From Bifidobacterium mizhiense (GTDB lineage: Bacteria; Actinomycetota; Actinomycetes; Actinomycetales; Bifidobacteriaceae), in contig NZ_BPWE01000005.1 in assembly GCF_020884755.1 (NCBI RefSeq), forward strand, positions 1 to 64,000: a stretch of 64,000 nucleotides of DNA, given 5' to 3'. Shown piece after piece: positions 16,570 to 25,165 of the stretch (the stretch's first letter is position 1; every line of letters starts with the position of its first letter). Below the pieces are notes generated by a model. The model saw only the letters and a program-made list of their open reading frames with translations. It made no database searches and was not told the DNA's origin. Both the position numbers and the translations under genes were made by a program.

Positions 16570-18087
16570 ATGTCTGAGAATAAAGCCGCCTTGTTAGAGC
16601 TGCGGAACATCTGCAAGAGCTTTTCGGGTGTAACAGTCCTTGACAATGTCAGCCTAAACCTTTATGACCATGAGGTTCTGGCTCTAATGGGTGAAAACGG
16701 AGCAGGAAAATCGACACTGATGAACATCCTGTCAGGCAACCTCAGTCTCGATTCCGGCTCCATTGCCATCGAAGGCGAGCCTGTTGAAATCCGAACCCCC
16801 AAGCAGGCAACGGATCAAGGTATTGCCATCATCCATCAGGAGCTCAACGTCGTGCCAACCATGACTGTCGCCGAAAACCTGGCCTTGGGCCAAGAGCCAA
16901 AGACACGGTACGGTCTGATAGACAAAAAGCGCCTCAAGGATGAAGCCAGAAGCAAGCTTGAGGTCATCAAGGCGGACATCGATCCAAATACGGAGTTGGG
17001 CAAACTAGGCGTCGGCGAACAGCAAATGGTCGAAATAGCCAAGGCCCTCGCCCAGAAGGCCCGAATACTCATTCTGGACGAGCCCACTGCTTCCCTATCG
17101 AAAGCAGAATCGGAGCAGCTGTTCACCCTGATCAGCACTCTTCGCGACGAGGGCACTGGACTGATCTACATCTCGCACCGCATGGAGGAGGTCTGGCGTC
17201 TGGCTGATCGGATTACCGTGCTCCGCGATGGCCAGACTGTGTTGACCGACAAGCTCTCCCAGGTCGACCAATCTCAGGTCGTGTCCAAAATGGTCGGCAG
17301 AAAGGTTGAAAAACTCTATGAGCACGATGCCCGACAGAAAGGCGCCGAGGTTCTGAGGGTCGAAAATCTCAGAATCAAGGAAGACGACCAGCCCGTATCA
17401 TTCAGCGTCCACGCCGGCGAAGTTGTGGGCATGTCCGGGCTGGTCGGCGCCGGAAGGACAGAAATGGCACGTGCCATAATTGGCGCCGACCGCTGCGCCT
17501 CCATCAGCGTCCAGCTTCAGGGGAACAAGGTTCTTTTCCACTCTCCAAAATCAGCAATCAATCATGGAGTGGCCTACCTGCCGGAAAGCCGAAAGACCCA
17601 GAGCATCTTCCCCGTCATGAGCGTCGAAGAAAATATCGCCATCTCATCACTGGATCAGTTCCAATATCTGCATCTTCTACGCAAGGGCAAGATGCGGGCA
17701 TCCGTCCGGAACATCATGCAGGAGGTCAACATCGACCAGACCATGGAGCATACCGAGATCAACAATTTGTCCGGCGGCAATCAGCAGAAGGCCGTTCTAG
17801 CCCGATGGCTGCTCAAGCAATCGGACTTGCTCATCCTTGACGAGCCGACCCGTGGAGTCGATGTGGGCGCCAAGCAAGAGATATATGGCTTGATCAATTC
17901 CCTCGCAAAAGCAGGGAAGGCAATCCTGATGATTTCCTCTGATCTGCCTGAGGTATTGGGAGTCAGTGACCGGATTCTGGTAGTCCGGCAGAACGAGGTG
18001 GTAGCCAACATCCCGGCCACAGAAGCGACTGAGGAAAACGTGATGTCATATGCCACCGGGGTGAGCAAACCGCAGTTGCTCGACTGA
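16570..18087 (+). CDS. Ribose-type sugar ABC transporter ATPase (two ABC domains)
   Basis: This 505-aa protein has two fused ATPase domains, as in RbsA and MglA. Domain 1 has Walker A GENGAGKST (about 41-49), signature LGVGEQQMVEIAKAL and Walker B ILILDEPTASL. Domain 2 has the degenerate P-loop GLVGAGRTE that is normal for this family, then LSGGNQQKAVLARWL and LLILDEPTRGVDVGAK. It energises sugar import on the cytoplasmic face. The ATG at 16570 follows AAAGGGTGG and comes two bases after the preceding stop; a GTG at 16564 is an alternative. The family call is secure; the sugar is not. Confidence 0.92.
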   Translation: MSENKAALLELRNICKSFSGVTVLDNVSLNLYDHEVLALMGENGAGKSTLMNILSGNLSLDSGSIAIEGEPVEIRTPKQATDQGIAIIHQELNVVPTMTVAENLALGQEPKTRYGLIDKKRLKDEARSKLEVIKADIDPNTELGKLGVGEQQMVEIAKALAQKARILILDEPTASLSKAESEQLFTLISTLRDEGTGLIYISHRMEEVWRLADRITVLRDGQTVLTDKLSQVDQSQVVSKMVGRKVEKLYEHDARQKGAEVLRVENLRIKEDDQPVSFSVHAGEVVGMSGLVGAGRTEMARAIIGADRCASISVQLQGNKVLFHSPKSAINHGVAYLPESRKTQSIFPVMSVEENIAISSLDQFQYLHLLRKGKMRASVRNIMQEVNIDQTMEHTEINNLSGGNQQKAVLARWLLKQSDLLILDEPTRGVDVGAKQEIYGLINSLAKAGKAILMISSDLPEVLGVSDRILVVRQNEVVANIPATEATEENVMSYATGVSKPQLLD

Positions 18088-18180
18088 CTCATAAGACAGC
18101 AAACACATGGTTCCGCTCCACCGTCCGTATGCATCGTCCGGGAAGCCGGCAACCGTAACTTGAAACATGAAAGAAGCATC

Positions 18181-19170
18181 ATGAAAGGCAAAAACGTCAA
18201 TATTGCGGCAATCTGGGAGAAGGTTGGCATGCCCTTCGTCCTTTTGCTGCTCATACTCTTCATGCTGGTAAAGGCACCGAATTTCGGCACGTTGAGCAAT
18301 TTGTTCAACGTAGCCAGGGCCATATCCATCAACGCCATTCTGGCGGCAGGCATGACGCTGGTGATTATTACGGCCGGCATCGACCTGTCTGTGGGATCGA
18401 CAATCGCTGTCAGCGGATGTGTGGCTGTACTGGCAGCCCGCTCAGGCATGAATCCTTTGATTGCCGTTTCTCTTGGCATCATCGTTGGGGCAATAGCAGG
18501 ACTAGTCAATGGATTGCTGATTGCCTATTGCAACCTGGCCGCTTTCATCGTCACTCTCGGGACCATGACATTCCTGAGAGGGCTGGCATACACGATCACC
18601 GGCGGACTGCCGATCGTTGACAATAATCTGTCTTTTAGAGCGATCGGCAACGGATACATCTGGCACATACCGATCCCCTTCATCATCATGGTCGTCGTAT
18701 ATCTGGTCATGTGGGTGGTCCTGGACAAAACTCGGTATGGAGCTCATGTCTACGCAGTAGGAGGCAATCCAGAAGCCGCCCGTCTGGCAGGCATCAATGT
18801 CAAGTCAGTCCTTATGTCCGTCTACCTGATTGCCGGGCTGTGCGCCGGTCTGGCAGGCTGCATTTTTGCCGCCAGGGTCGTATCAGCACAACCAACGGCT
18901 GGCAATGGCTATGAAATGGATGCCATCGCTGCAACGGTGCTCGGCGGCACCTCGCTTGCCGGAGGCAAAGGACGCATATCAGGCACTGTCATCGGTTCGG
19001 TCATCTTCGGAGTCTTAACAACCGGTCTGGTGCTCATGAATGTGCCATTCTTCACTCAGCAGCTGATCAAAGGCGTAGTCATCATCATTGCAGTCCTGAT
19101 TGATGGAATGAAACAGAATTCCTTCTCATTCTCCTTCTTGAGGAGAAGAGCAGCCAGCATAGACGCATAA
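18181..19170 (+). CDS. Ribose-type sugar ABC transporter permease
   Basis: A 329-aa RbsC/AraH-type permease (BPD_transp_2 family) with about eight to ten helices. Family signatures are AAGMTLVIITAGIDLSVGS in the first half, FIVTLGTMTFLRGLAYTITGG in the middle, and AATVLGGTSLAGGKGRISGT near the C-terminus. The ATG at 18181 is chosen because AAAGAAG lies before it; the in-frame ATG at 18160 lacks a site. It probably works as a dimer with the upstream two-domain ATPase. The 93-base gap after the ATPase gene holds no obvious signal. Confidence 0.9.
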   Translation: MKGKNVNIAAIWEKVGMPFVLLLLILFMLVKAPNFGTLSNLFNVARAISINAILAAGMTLVIITAGIDLSVGSTIAVSGCVAVLAARSGMNPLIAVSLGIIVGAIAGLVNGLLIAYCNLAAFIVTLGTMTFLRGLAYTITGGLPIVDNNLSFRAIGNGYIWHIPIPFIIMVVVYLVMWVVLDKTRYGAHVYAVGGNPEAARLAGINVKSVLMSVYLIAGLCAGLAGCIFAARVVSAQPTAGNGYEMDAIAATVLGGTSLAGGKGRISGTVIGSVIFGVLTTGLVLMNVPFFTQQLIKGVVIIIAVLIDGMKQNSFSFSFLRRRAASIDA

Positions 19171-19183
19171 GGAGGCAACAGCC

Positions 19184-20566
19184 ATGAATATATCCGCTAG
19201 CTATCGGATTCATTATTCCGGACCAGCACACTCGGGCCCCAGACCGATTCGCATACGTCTGCCTAGCTCAATCAACCAGCCGATTCTGACTGCTCAAGTC
19301 GAGCAAGAAGGTGCTGTCCCCTTTCAACGCCTGGCTGGGGAGAGCACACCCGAAAAATCGGTCTATCTGGGCATAGTAGAACCGCATGACGGCCAAATTA
19401 TAGTCTTTGACGATTCATCGTCTGAAGCCACCGGAGGTATCAAGTCATTACATTCAGTTCACGAGCGTGATGCCGTATGCAGACTGGATACTGGATACTT
19501 CGACCTCGAACTGTGCAGAGGTACAGGATCGGGAGAAGGCGCATCCAAGTGGGGAATTCGTCACTTTATGAGCAAGGAGGAGCAAGTCGACCTGCTTAAG
19601 AGCGGCAACAACGCCATGGGCGGTTTCTATGGGCCATTCTTCACCCCGGAAAATGGGCTCATCAACCCGCCCGAACATGTGGTGGCAAACGTAACGGTTG
19701 AGGAATGCGGACCGGTCATGCACCGCTATTTGCTGAGCGGACGCATTCCGGATGGTCTCCGTCCAGAGCTGCGTGGCAAGTCCTTCTCGGTCGAATTTAC
19801 TTTCTACCGTGATGTCGACTTTTTCGACCGCCGATACCAGGTGGATCACTTCGAAACCGAGGTCAACGGCCGCTGTGCTTTGGATCGCATCACCGTTGGG
19901 GATGAGTTTGAAGGCGGCGAAGGAGGACTGGTCTTTGACCGCTTTGATTCCTATAACCGCTCCCCCTACAGAGAAGGCGACCCCTATGCAACTCTGTTGA
20001 AGCAAGAGGTGGCTTCCATCATCAACGAGGCCAAGAACCCGGAAAACCACCAGGAAGAACCAGAAAGATTCGCATACTTCCGCAATCTTCTGGACAGGGA
20101 TTTAACCAATGCACACTGGGATTTGTACTGGCGGCTGTTCTCATACTGGGAGCACGCTCTCACCGATGTGCAGATTCGAGAGCATCTGGCTCAGGTGACC
20201 GACCAGGCACACGTGGCCGCCGATGCGAATGAACGTCCATGGCACATGCCAAGTCAGGCAATTGATGTCTCATCCCTGCAAGACCAAACCATCTTCCCCG
20301 GGGCCGCTGATTGCACTGCAGAATTCAACACCAGCAATGGGCGATGCATGATCTGGCTGACATCACAACCATCAGGCGGTTTTCAGATCGTCCAACGGCC
20401 ACAATCTGGCTGGGTTAACTGGGGAACCAATACAGAGAACGAATCTCCAGCCCTGCCCGTAGGTACTCGGATCCGCACCATCTATGGTAACTATGCTCAA
20501 TCTTGGCGGGAAAGAGCTGATTTGGAGACTCAGACAAACATACAAGTCCAGAAGCAAGCCTCCTGA
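19184..20566 (+). CDS. Unrecognised 460-aa protein, last gene of the ribose-type ABC operon
   Basis: I do not recognise the family. The gene starts 13 bases after the permease stop with a strong ribosome site (AAGGAGG), so it belongs to the operon. There is no signal peptide or membrane helix; the product is cytosolic. The protein is rich in aromatic and acidic residues and predicted beta strands, with stretches such as FSVEFTFYRDVDFFDRRYQV and HVVANVTVEECGPVMHRYL, which resemble the beta-sandwich parts of glycan-active enzymes (for example alpha-mannosidase tails or polysaccharide lyases). Conserved-looking polar clusters include SKWGIRHFMSKEEQ, GGFYGPFF and NERPWHMP. By context it probably acts on the imported sugar, as a hydrolase, lyase or epimerase. 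That role is inference only. Confidence 0.6.
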   Translation: MNISASYRIHYSGPAHSGPRPIRIRLPSSINQPILTAQVEQEGAVPFQRLAGESTPEKSVYLGIVEPHDGQIIVFDDSSSEATGGIKSLHSVHERDAVCRLDTGYFDLELCRGTGSGEGASKWGIRHFMSKEEQVDLLKSGNNAMGGFYGPFFTPENGLINPPEHVVANVTVEECGPVMHRYLLSGRIPDGLRPELRGKSFSVEFTFYRDVDFFDRRYQVDHFETEVNGRCALDRITVGDEFEGGEGGLVFDRFDSYNRSPYREGDPYATLLKQEVASIINEAKNPENHQEEPERFAYFRNLLDRDLTNAHWDLYWRLFSYWEHALTDVQIREHLAQVTDQAHVAADANERPWHMPSQAIDVSSLQDQTIFPGAADCTAEFNTSNGRCMIWLTSQPSGGFQIVQRPQSGWVNWGTNTENESPALPVGTRIRTIYGNYAQSWRERADLETQTNIQVQKQAS

Positions 20567-20569
20567 CTA

Positions 20570-20607
20570 AATCATCCGGTCCGTCAGGCCGGACGGACCG
20601 GATGATT
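20570..20607. terminator. Perfect 16-bp hairpin shared by two convergent genes
   Basis: Bases 20570-20585 and 20592-20607 are exact reverse complements around a 6-base loop. The hairpin starts three bases after the stop of the unrecognised operon gene. It overlaps the last codons and the stop (20584-20586) of the opposing DUF4186 gene, so the leftward gene carries its terminator inside its own 3' end. T-runs are lacking on both sides. Confidence 0.65.
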
Positions 20608-20994
20608 GACCAGGTCGCGCTCGATCCAGGCCATGACCAACTCGGCCAGGGCATCCACCTCGACATCGGTCAGAGCACGGCCGCGCGGGATGTGATGCCA
20701 GCGCTCGATGCATCCGCGGCAGCAGGTGGCCGTAGCATGCTGGGCTGTGAAGACCGGATGCCCGCGGTAGGGGGTCTGCTTGCCGTCCTTCAAAGGGTTG
20801 GCAGGCCCCACACGCTTGGCCAGCATCTCATGGGCATGGCGGTCGATGGTATCCCTGCCCTTGGCCCGGGCGTAGGCGCGATCCTTGGCCGATAAAGAGA
20901 ATCCAGCGCGGAAGCGCGAATGTCCCAACCTGGCAAGCGTGTCCTGAATCCAGGCCTCATCTGCCCGGGCCGACGCTGATCCGCTGCTGGTCAT
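20584..20994 (-). CDS. DUF4186 domain protein
   Basis: A 136-aa protein that matches the pattern I know for DUF4186: LGHSRFRAGFSLSAKDRAYA, DTIDRHAHEMLAKRV, DGKQTPYRGHPVFTAQHATA and TCCRGCIERWHHIPRGRALT. The conserved His and Cys residues (HPVFTAQHATATCCRGC) suggest a metal site. The function of this family is unknown. The start at 20994 (MTSSGSAS) is favoured because upstream codons are unconserved, though the ribosome site is weak. It is a stand-alone gene converging on the preceding operon. Confidence 0.8.
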   Translation of the reverse strand: MTSSGSASARADEAWIQDTLARLGHSRFRAGFSLSAKDRAYARAKGRDTIDRHAHEMLAKRVGPANPLKDGKQTPYRGHPVFTAQHATATCCRGCIERWHHIPRGRALTDVEVDALAELVMAWIERDLVNHPVRPA

Positions 20995-21183
20995 TTCCTG
21001 CTCGCCTCCATGTTCAGCCTTACCAAAGAGTCTGTACCCAGGCAAGGTTTCCCATGCGGAATAATTCACCGAACATGACACCGATAGGGACCAGTGTCAG
21101 GGGTAGGGTGAAGACAGTACTTGTATCCACTAACTACCAGACCCGCCATGTTCGGTCATGTCCGGGTCACACAAGGGGGCTTC

Positions 21184-22473
21184 ATGGCCAAAAGCAAGAT
21201 GACTGTAGCCGAGATGATTGGGCTCTTCCTCACCCCTGACGCGCCTGTGCAGGTGACCGCCTTCGACGGGTCGGTCTTCGGGCAGGACCAGGCGCCGCTG
21301 CATCTGGAAGTCAAGAATTCCCGTGCCATGTACTACATCACGGAAAATCCCAACGACCTTGGTCTGGCCCGCGCCTACCTGCAGGGTGATCTGGATTCTC
21401 CCGAGCTGCTGCCAGGCAACCCCTACCAGGTCCTCAAGGAACTGATGGGGCTCAAGCACTTCGTCAAGCACCCCAGCAAGATGGAGCTGGCCCGGGCAGC
21501 TGCGGCCGTCTTCTCACACGGAGTGCGCGTGCCCGAGCCGCCGGCCATCGAAGGACCTTCCCTGGCCAAGCGACTGACCGAAGGCATCCGCCCCCACACC
21601 CGCCGGGGTGACGCAGCCACCGTCAGCTACCACTACGACCAGTCCAACGACTTCTACCGGCTCTTCCTGGGTTCCTCCATGACTTACACCTGCGCCGTCT
21701 TCGAGAAGGCCGACGGCAGCCTGGAGGATGCTCAGTGGCATAAGCTCAACATGGTCCTGGACAAGATGCACCTGAACAAGGGTGACCGTCTGCTGGACGT
21801 GGGCTGCGGCTGGGGCTCCATGGAGATCGCGGCCGCCCGCCGCGGCATCCACGTCATCGGCGTGACCTTGGCTGAGGAGCAGGTCGAGTGGGCCCAGAAC
21901 TGGATTCGCCAGGAGGGCCTGCAGGATCTGGCCGAGGTCAGGCTGATGGACTACCGCGACGTACCCGAGTCCGGATTCGACGGAATCTGTTCCATCGGCA
22001 TGATGGAGCACGTGGGCTACAAGCAGTACCCCTCCTACTTCAAGGAGATGATGGACAAGCTGCGTCCGGGCGGCATCCTGCTCAACCACCAAATCACCCG
22101 CACCAACTCCCACGACCACAAGCGGGCCGGCGGATTCATCGACCGCTACATCTTCCCCGACGGCGAGCTGGCCAGCCCGGCCGAGATCGAACTGGCCATC
22201 CAGGACACCGGCTTCGAGGTCATCACCCAGGAGAACCTGCGTCAGCACTATGCGCTGACCCTCAAGCACTGGACCGAGAACCTCCAGGAGCATTGGGACC
22301 AGGCCAAGCCCATGGTGGGCGCGCCCAAGGCGCGGCTCTGGGGCCTGTACATGGCCGGAGCGCGGCTCAACTTCGAGCTCGACAACATTCAGATACACCA
22401 GTTCCAGTGCATCAAGCCCGATCCCGAGACCGGCACGGACACCTATCCGCTGCGGCCCTGGTGGGATCGGTAG
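21184..22473 (+). CDS. Cyclopropane-fatty-acyl-phospholipid synthase (SAM-dependent)
   Basis: A 429-aa enzyme that methylenates double bonds of membrane phospholipid acyl chains using S-adenosylmethionine. The N-terminal domain (about 1-140) is helical. The catalytic domain opens with VSYHYDQSNDFYRLFLGSSMTY, then the SAM motif LLDVGCGWGSME (206-212 core), the MMEHVGYKQYPSYF region and HQITRTNSHDHKRAGGFIDRYIFPDG. These are standard CFA synthase signatures, and the length fits the family. The ATG at 21184 has AAGGGGG just before it; 21121 in frame lacks a site. A strong terminator follows, so the gene is monocistronic. Confidence 0.9.
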   Translation: MAKSKMTVAEMIGLFLTPDAPVQVTAFDGSVFGQDQAPLHLEVKNSRAMYYITENPNDLGLARAYLQGDLDSPELLPGNPYQVLKELMGLKHFVKHPSKMELARAAAAVFSHGVRVPEPPAIEGPSLAKRLTEGIRPHTRRGDAATVSYHYDQSNDFYRLFLGSSMTYTCAVFEKADGSLEDAQWHKLNMVLDKMHLNKGDRLLDVGCGWGSMEIAAARRGIHVIGVTLAEEQVEWAQNWIRQEGLQDLAEVRLMDYRDVPESGFDGICSIGMMEHVGYKQYPSYFKEMMDKLRPGGILLNHQITRTNSHDHKRAGGFIDRYIFPDGELASPAEIELAIQDTGFEVITQENLRQHYALTLKHWTENLQEHWDQAKPMVGAPKARLWGLYMAGARLNFELDNIQIHQFQCIKPDPETGTDTYPLRPWWDR

Positions 22474-22485
22474 TATAAAGATCTG

Positions 22486-22520
22486 AAAAGGGGCGAGGAG
22501 TTGAATCCTCGCCCCTTTTT
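22486..22520 (+). terminator. Rho-independent terminator after the CFA synthase gene
   Basis: AAAAGGGGCGAGGA pairs with TCCTCGCCCCTTTT around a short loop and runs into a T-run, starting 12 bases after the stop codon. The A-run on the left also lets it act for the leftward iron operon that ends at 22547. Confidence 0.9.
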
Positions 22521-22546
22521 GTTTCCGCCGCCGTACAACCCAGTTT

Positions 22547-23098
22547 TCAGGACGACCTATCCGCCGAAGCCTCCAGCCGTGCCAGGTCCAGGGCCTTGTT
22601 GAAGGCGTCCGAGGTCCAGCTGGCCCCAGCCACCTTCTGCACCTTGAGGTCCCTGAGCGGGCGTCCTTGGACTACACCAGGCACAGCCTGAGCGAAGCGT
22701 TCCATGTGACCCCGCGAAATGGGCGAGTCCGAATGTCCCTGAACCTGGACCCGGGTCACCTGGCCTCCCGACAGATCCAGATCCACATCGATGCTGTCAG
22801 ACCCGTCATGGCCGTACTTGCCCGTCAGAGCGTAGGTGCCGTCGTGATAGTTGCCCGTATCAGCCGGAGCGGTCGGCAGTCCATCGCGGGAGACGGCCGT
22901 GGGCTTGCCCTCGCCCGCCTCACCTGATCCTTCCGCTGACCCTGGAGCAGAGCTGGACTCGGCGCTCGATCCGGCGAACTCGTCGTCCATGGGTTTGGCC
23001 TGTTGGCTTCCGCAACCGCCTAGGAGGGAGCCGACCGCCACCAGGGTTGCCAATGTTGCCGAGGCCGTGACCAACCCCCGAGACTTGCTTGTGGCCAT
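22547..23098 (-). CDS. FMN-binding lipoprotein of the iron-uptake operon
   Basis: A 183-aa secreted lipoprotein. The signal MATSKSRGLVTASATLATLV leads to the lipobox LGGC. A Ser/Gly/Ala/Glu-rich linker (about 35-70) follows, then one FMN-binding domain (about 80-178): GNYHDGTYALTG at its start and VAGASWTSDAFNKAL at the end, the region where related domains carry covalent FMN on Thr or Ser. It probably passes electrons outside the membrane, which fits reduction of ferric iron or of an iron partner protein. The gene lies one base after the ATPase gene, last in a seven-gene iron operon, and GGAGG precedes its ATG. Whether the flavin is covalently attached is not certain. Confidence 0.8.
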   Translation of the reverse strand: MATSKSRGLVTASATLATLVAVGSLLGGCGSQQAKPMDDEFAGSSAESSSAPGSAEGSGEAGEGKPTAVSRDGLPTAPADTGNYHDGTYALTGKYGHDGSDSIDVDLDLSGGQVTRVQVQGHSDSPISRGHMERFAQAVPGVVQGRPLRDLKVQKVAGASWTSDAFNKALDLARLEASADRSS

Positions 23099-23099
23099 C

Positions 23100-23969
23100 T
23101 CAGCGTCCTCCTTCTGATTCAGCGGTCGATCCCGGCAGAGACCCACCTGTCTTGGCCATCTTAGTGGGGTCATGGAAGCCCACGGGAATATCCTGATCCT
23201 CGGTGTCGCCAGGAGCCCCACTGAAGGCCGGACGACCTCCGGCTGCCAGGTAGGCCCGCTTGGCCTCCTCATCATTCCACTGCTCGCCGGCCAGCACACC
23301 GTGGTTGAGCATGATCTCCCGCTGAGCACACGAGGCCACCAAGGCATCGTGGGTGACCACGATCAGGGAGGTCCCCTGATCATGCAATTGCCGGAAGAGG
23401 TCCAGCACAATCCGCTCATTGGCCTCGTCCAGGTTGCCAGTGGGCTCGTCAGCCAGAATCAGCTTGGGCTCGTTGATCAGCGCCCGGGCCACGCAGACCC
23501 GCTGCTGCTCGCCGCCCGAAAGCTGGCTGGGCAGATGGCGGGCTCGATCCGCCAGACCCACTCGATCCAGGGCCTTCATGGCCTGGTCCTCATCCACCAC
23601 CGAGTGGTAGTACTGAGCCACCATGACGTTCTCCAGGGCGGTCAGATGCGGAACCAGGTAGAACTTCTGGAAGACCAGACCGATCACGTTCTTGCGCACA
23701 TCGGCCAGCTGGGACTGGCTCAGATCCTCCAACGGCCGCCCCTGCAGGCGGACCGAGCCCCGGCTGGGCGTGTCCATGCAGCCCAGAATGTTCATCAGCG
23801 TGGTCTTGCCTGAGCCGGAGGACCCCACCACAGCCAGCCACTGACCCTGCGGGACGCTCAGATTCAGATCATCCAGGGCGTGCAGATCGCCGTAGATCTT
23901 GGAAACATGGTCCAGATCCAGCAGCATGTCGCCGCCCGACTGGGACTCGCTCGCCTTTGCCTGCGTCAT
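23100..23969 (-). CDS. ABC transporter ATPase, MacB/LolD type (iron operon)
   Basis: This 289-aa ATPase has Walker [10 protein letters not shown] (about 49-57), Q-loop around [12 protein letters not shown], signature [15 protein letters not shown] and Walker [13 protein letters not shown]. It belongs to the LolD/MacB/FtsE type that works with FtsX-like permeases, encoded just upstream. A 40-residue C-terminal tail is unconserved. Two starts lie close together, ATG 23975 (overlapping the preceding stop) and ATG 23969; the latter has the better distance to GGGAGGA. In the colinear Campylobacter p19 locus the equivalent gene is also an ATPase. Confidence 0.88.
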   Translation of the reverse strand: MTQAKASESQSGGDMLLDLDHVSKIYGDLHALDDLNLSVPQGQWLAVVGSSGSGKTTLMNILGCMDTPSRGSVRLQGRPLEDLSQSQLADVRKNVIGLVFQKFYLVPHLTALENVMVAQYYHSVVDEDQAMKALDRVGLADRARHLPSQLSGGEQQRVCVARALINEPKLILADEPTGNLDEANERIVLDLFRQLHDQGTSLIVVTHDALVASCAQREIMLNHGVLAGEQWNDEEAKRAYLAAGGRPAFSGAPGDTEDQDIPVGFHDPTKMAKTGGSLPGSTAESEGGR

Positions 23970-23971
23970 TG

Positions 23972-25165
23972 TCATTCCTCCCTCAAAACCAGGGCCGGGT
24001 CGATACGCGAAGCCCGGAGGACCGGCCGGATGGATGCGATCATGGATATGGCCACGCTCAGCAGTACCGTGCCCAGGGCCAGCCACCAGTTGAAGCCCAG
24101 CGGCCGCTGGAAGACGGACAGGCAGAGCAACCGGGCGAAGCCATAGCCCAGGGCGGTACCGATCAGGCCTCCAGCCAATCCGTAGCAGGCCGACTCAGCC
24201 AAAAACTCCATGGCTATCCCCCGCGATGAGGCACCCAGGGCCTTGCGCAGGCCGATCTCGCTGCGCCGCTGGGAGACGATGGATGCCATGGTGGTCCCCA
24301 CACCAACAAAGGTCAGGACCAGCACCACCACCGAAACCAGCCAGAAGAGCGACTGGAGCATGGCGATGGTGTGGCTGTCGCCTGCTGTGATCCTGGTGAC
24401 CGGTCGAGCCTTGACCCCCATGGAGGTCATGTCGTTGATGCTGGCAGCGATGGTCTTCAGCCCCGAAGTCATGGTGTTGACCGAGTATTCGATGACATCA
24501 GTGCCCCGCTTGGCCCCGGTCAGGAGCTCCAGGTCAGCCAGGTCGGCGTAAATGATCCGATCTTCAGAACCGCCAGTATCGACAATGCCTCCCACACGAA
24601 AGTCACGACCCTGCCCCCCGGCCTTGCCTGTGGCGGTGACCTTTCCAGCGGGGTAACCAATAGTTATCTGCTTGCCGGTGGTCAGCCCCAGTGAATCTGC
24701 CAGATCCCGCCCTACCATGACTGAACCGGACTGCGGCCAGGATCCCTCAACACTCCAGTGGCGGTTGAGCTGACGCACCTGGTCGGGGTGGATGCCGGCC
24801 ATCTCGCGGGCGCCGGCATTGACCTGCACCGTCTCATATCGATAGGTGGCGTACCGGGCCGGGGCCTTGGCAGTCACCATGTGGGTGGTGTGATCCACCA
24901 TGCCCTGTTCGATGCCGGAGCCGGACCGGTTGCCCCCCTGAATGGGCGAGACGACCAGATTGGCCCCGTAGGAGCGCATCTCCTGGTTGATCTGCCTGGG
25001 AGCCTCGATACAAACCGCCGCCAGGCAGAAGAGGGTGGCCGCACCCACCAGGGAGGCTACAACAGCCATCAGGGCCCGGCCCCGACGACGGAAGACGGCC
25101 CCAAAGAGCATGGTCAGGAACATGCGGGTATTGGTCATATGGCTTGTATGGCGATCAGCGGCCAT
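23972..25165 (-). CDS. FtsX-like ABC permease (iron operon, second)
   Basis: A 397-aa MacB/FtsX-type permease. One N-terminal helix (about 25-50, RALMAVVASLVGAATLFCLA) is followed by a large extracytoplasmic domain (about 55-260), with QEMRSYGANLVVSP and SVMVGRDLADSLGL. Three C-terminal helices follow (about 270-390), including VGTTMASIVSQRRSEIGLRKALGAS, the classical FtsX coupling loop. GGAGGTGCTTC before the ATG fixes the start at 25165, an 11-base overlap with the upstream permease. Together with its sister protein it likely moves electrons or conformational energy to the extracytoplasmic iron proteins; such permeases rarely act as classic channels. Confidence 0.85.
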   Translation of the reverse strand: MAADRHTSHMTNTRMFLTMLFGAVFRRRGRALMAVVASLVGAATLFCLAAVCIEAPRQINQEMRSYGANLVVSPIQGGNRSGSGIEQGMVDHTTHMVTAKAPARYATYRYETVQVNAGAREMAGIHPDQVRQLNRHWSVEGSWPQSGSVMVGRDLADSLGLTTGKQITIGYPAGKVTATGKAGGQGRDFRVGGIVDTGGSEDRIIYADLADLELLTGAKRGTDVIEYSVNTMTSGLKTIAASINDMTSMGVKARPVTRITAGDSHTIAMLQSLFWLVSVVVLVLTFVGVGTTMASIVSQRRSEIGLRKALGASSRGIAMEFLAESACYGLAGGLIGTALGYGFARLLCLSVFQRPLGFNWWLALGTVLLSVAISMIASIRPVLRASRIDPALVLREE

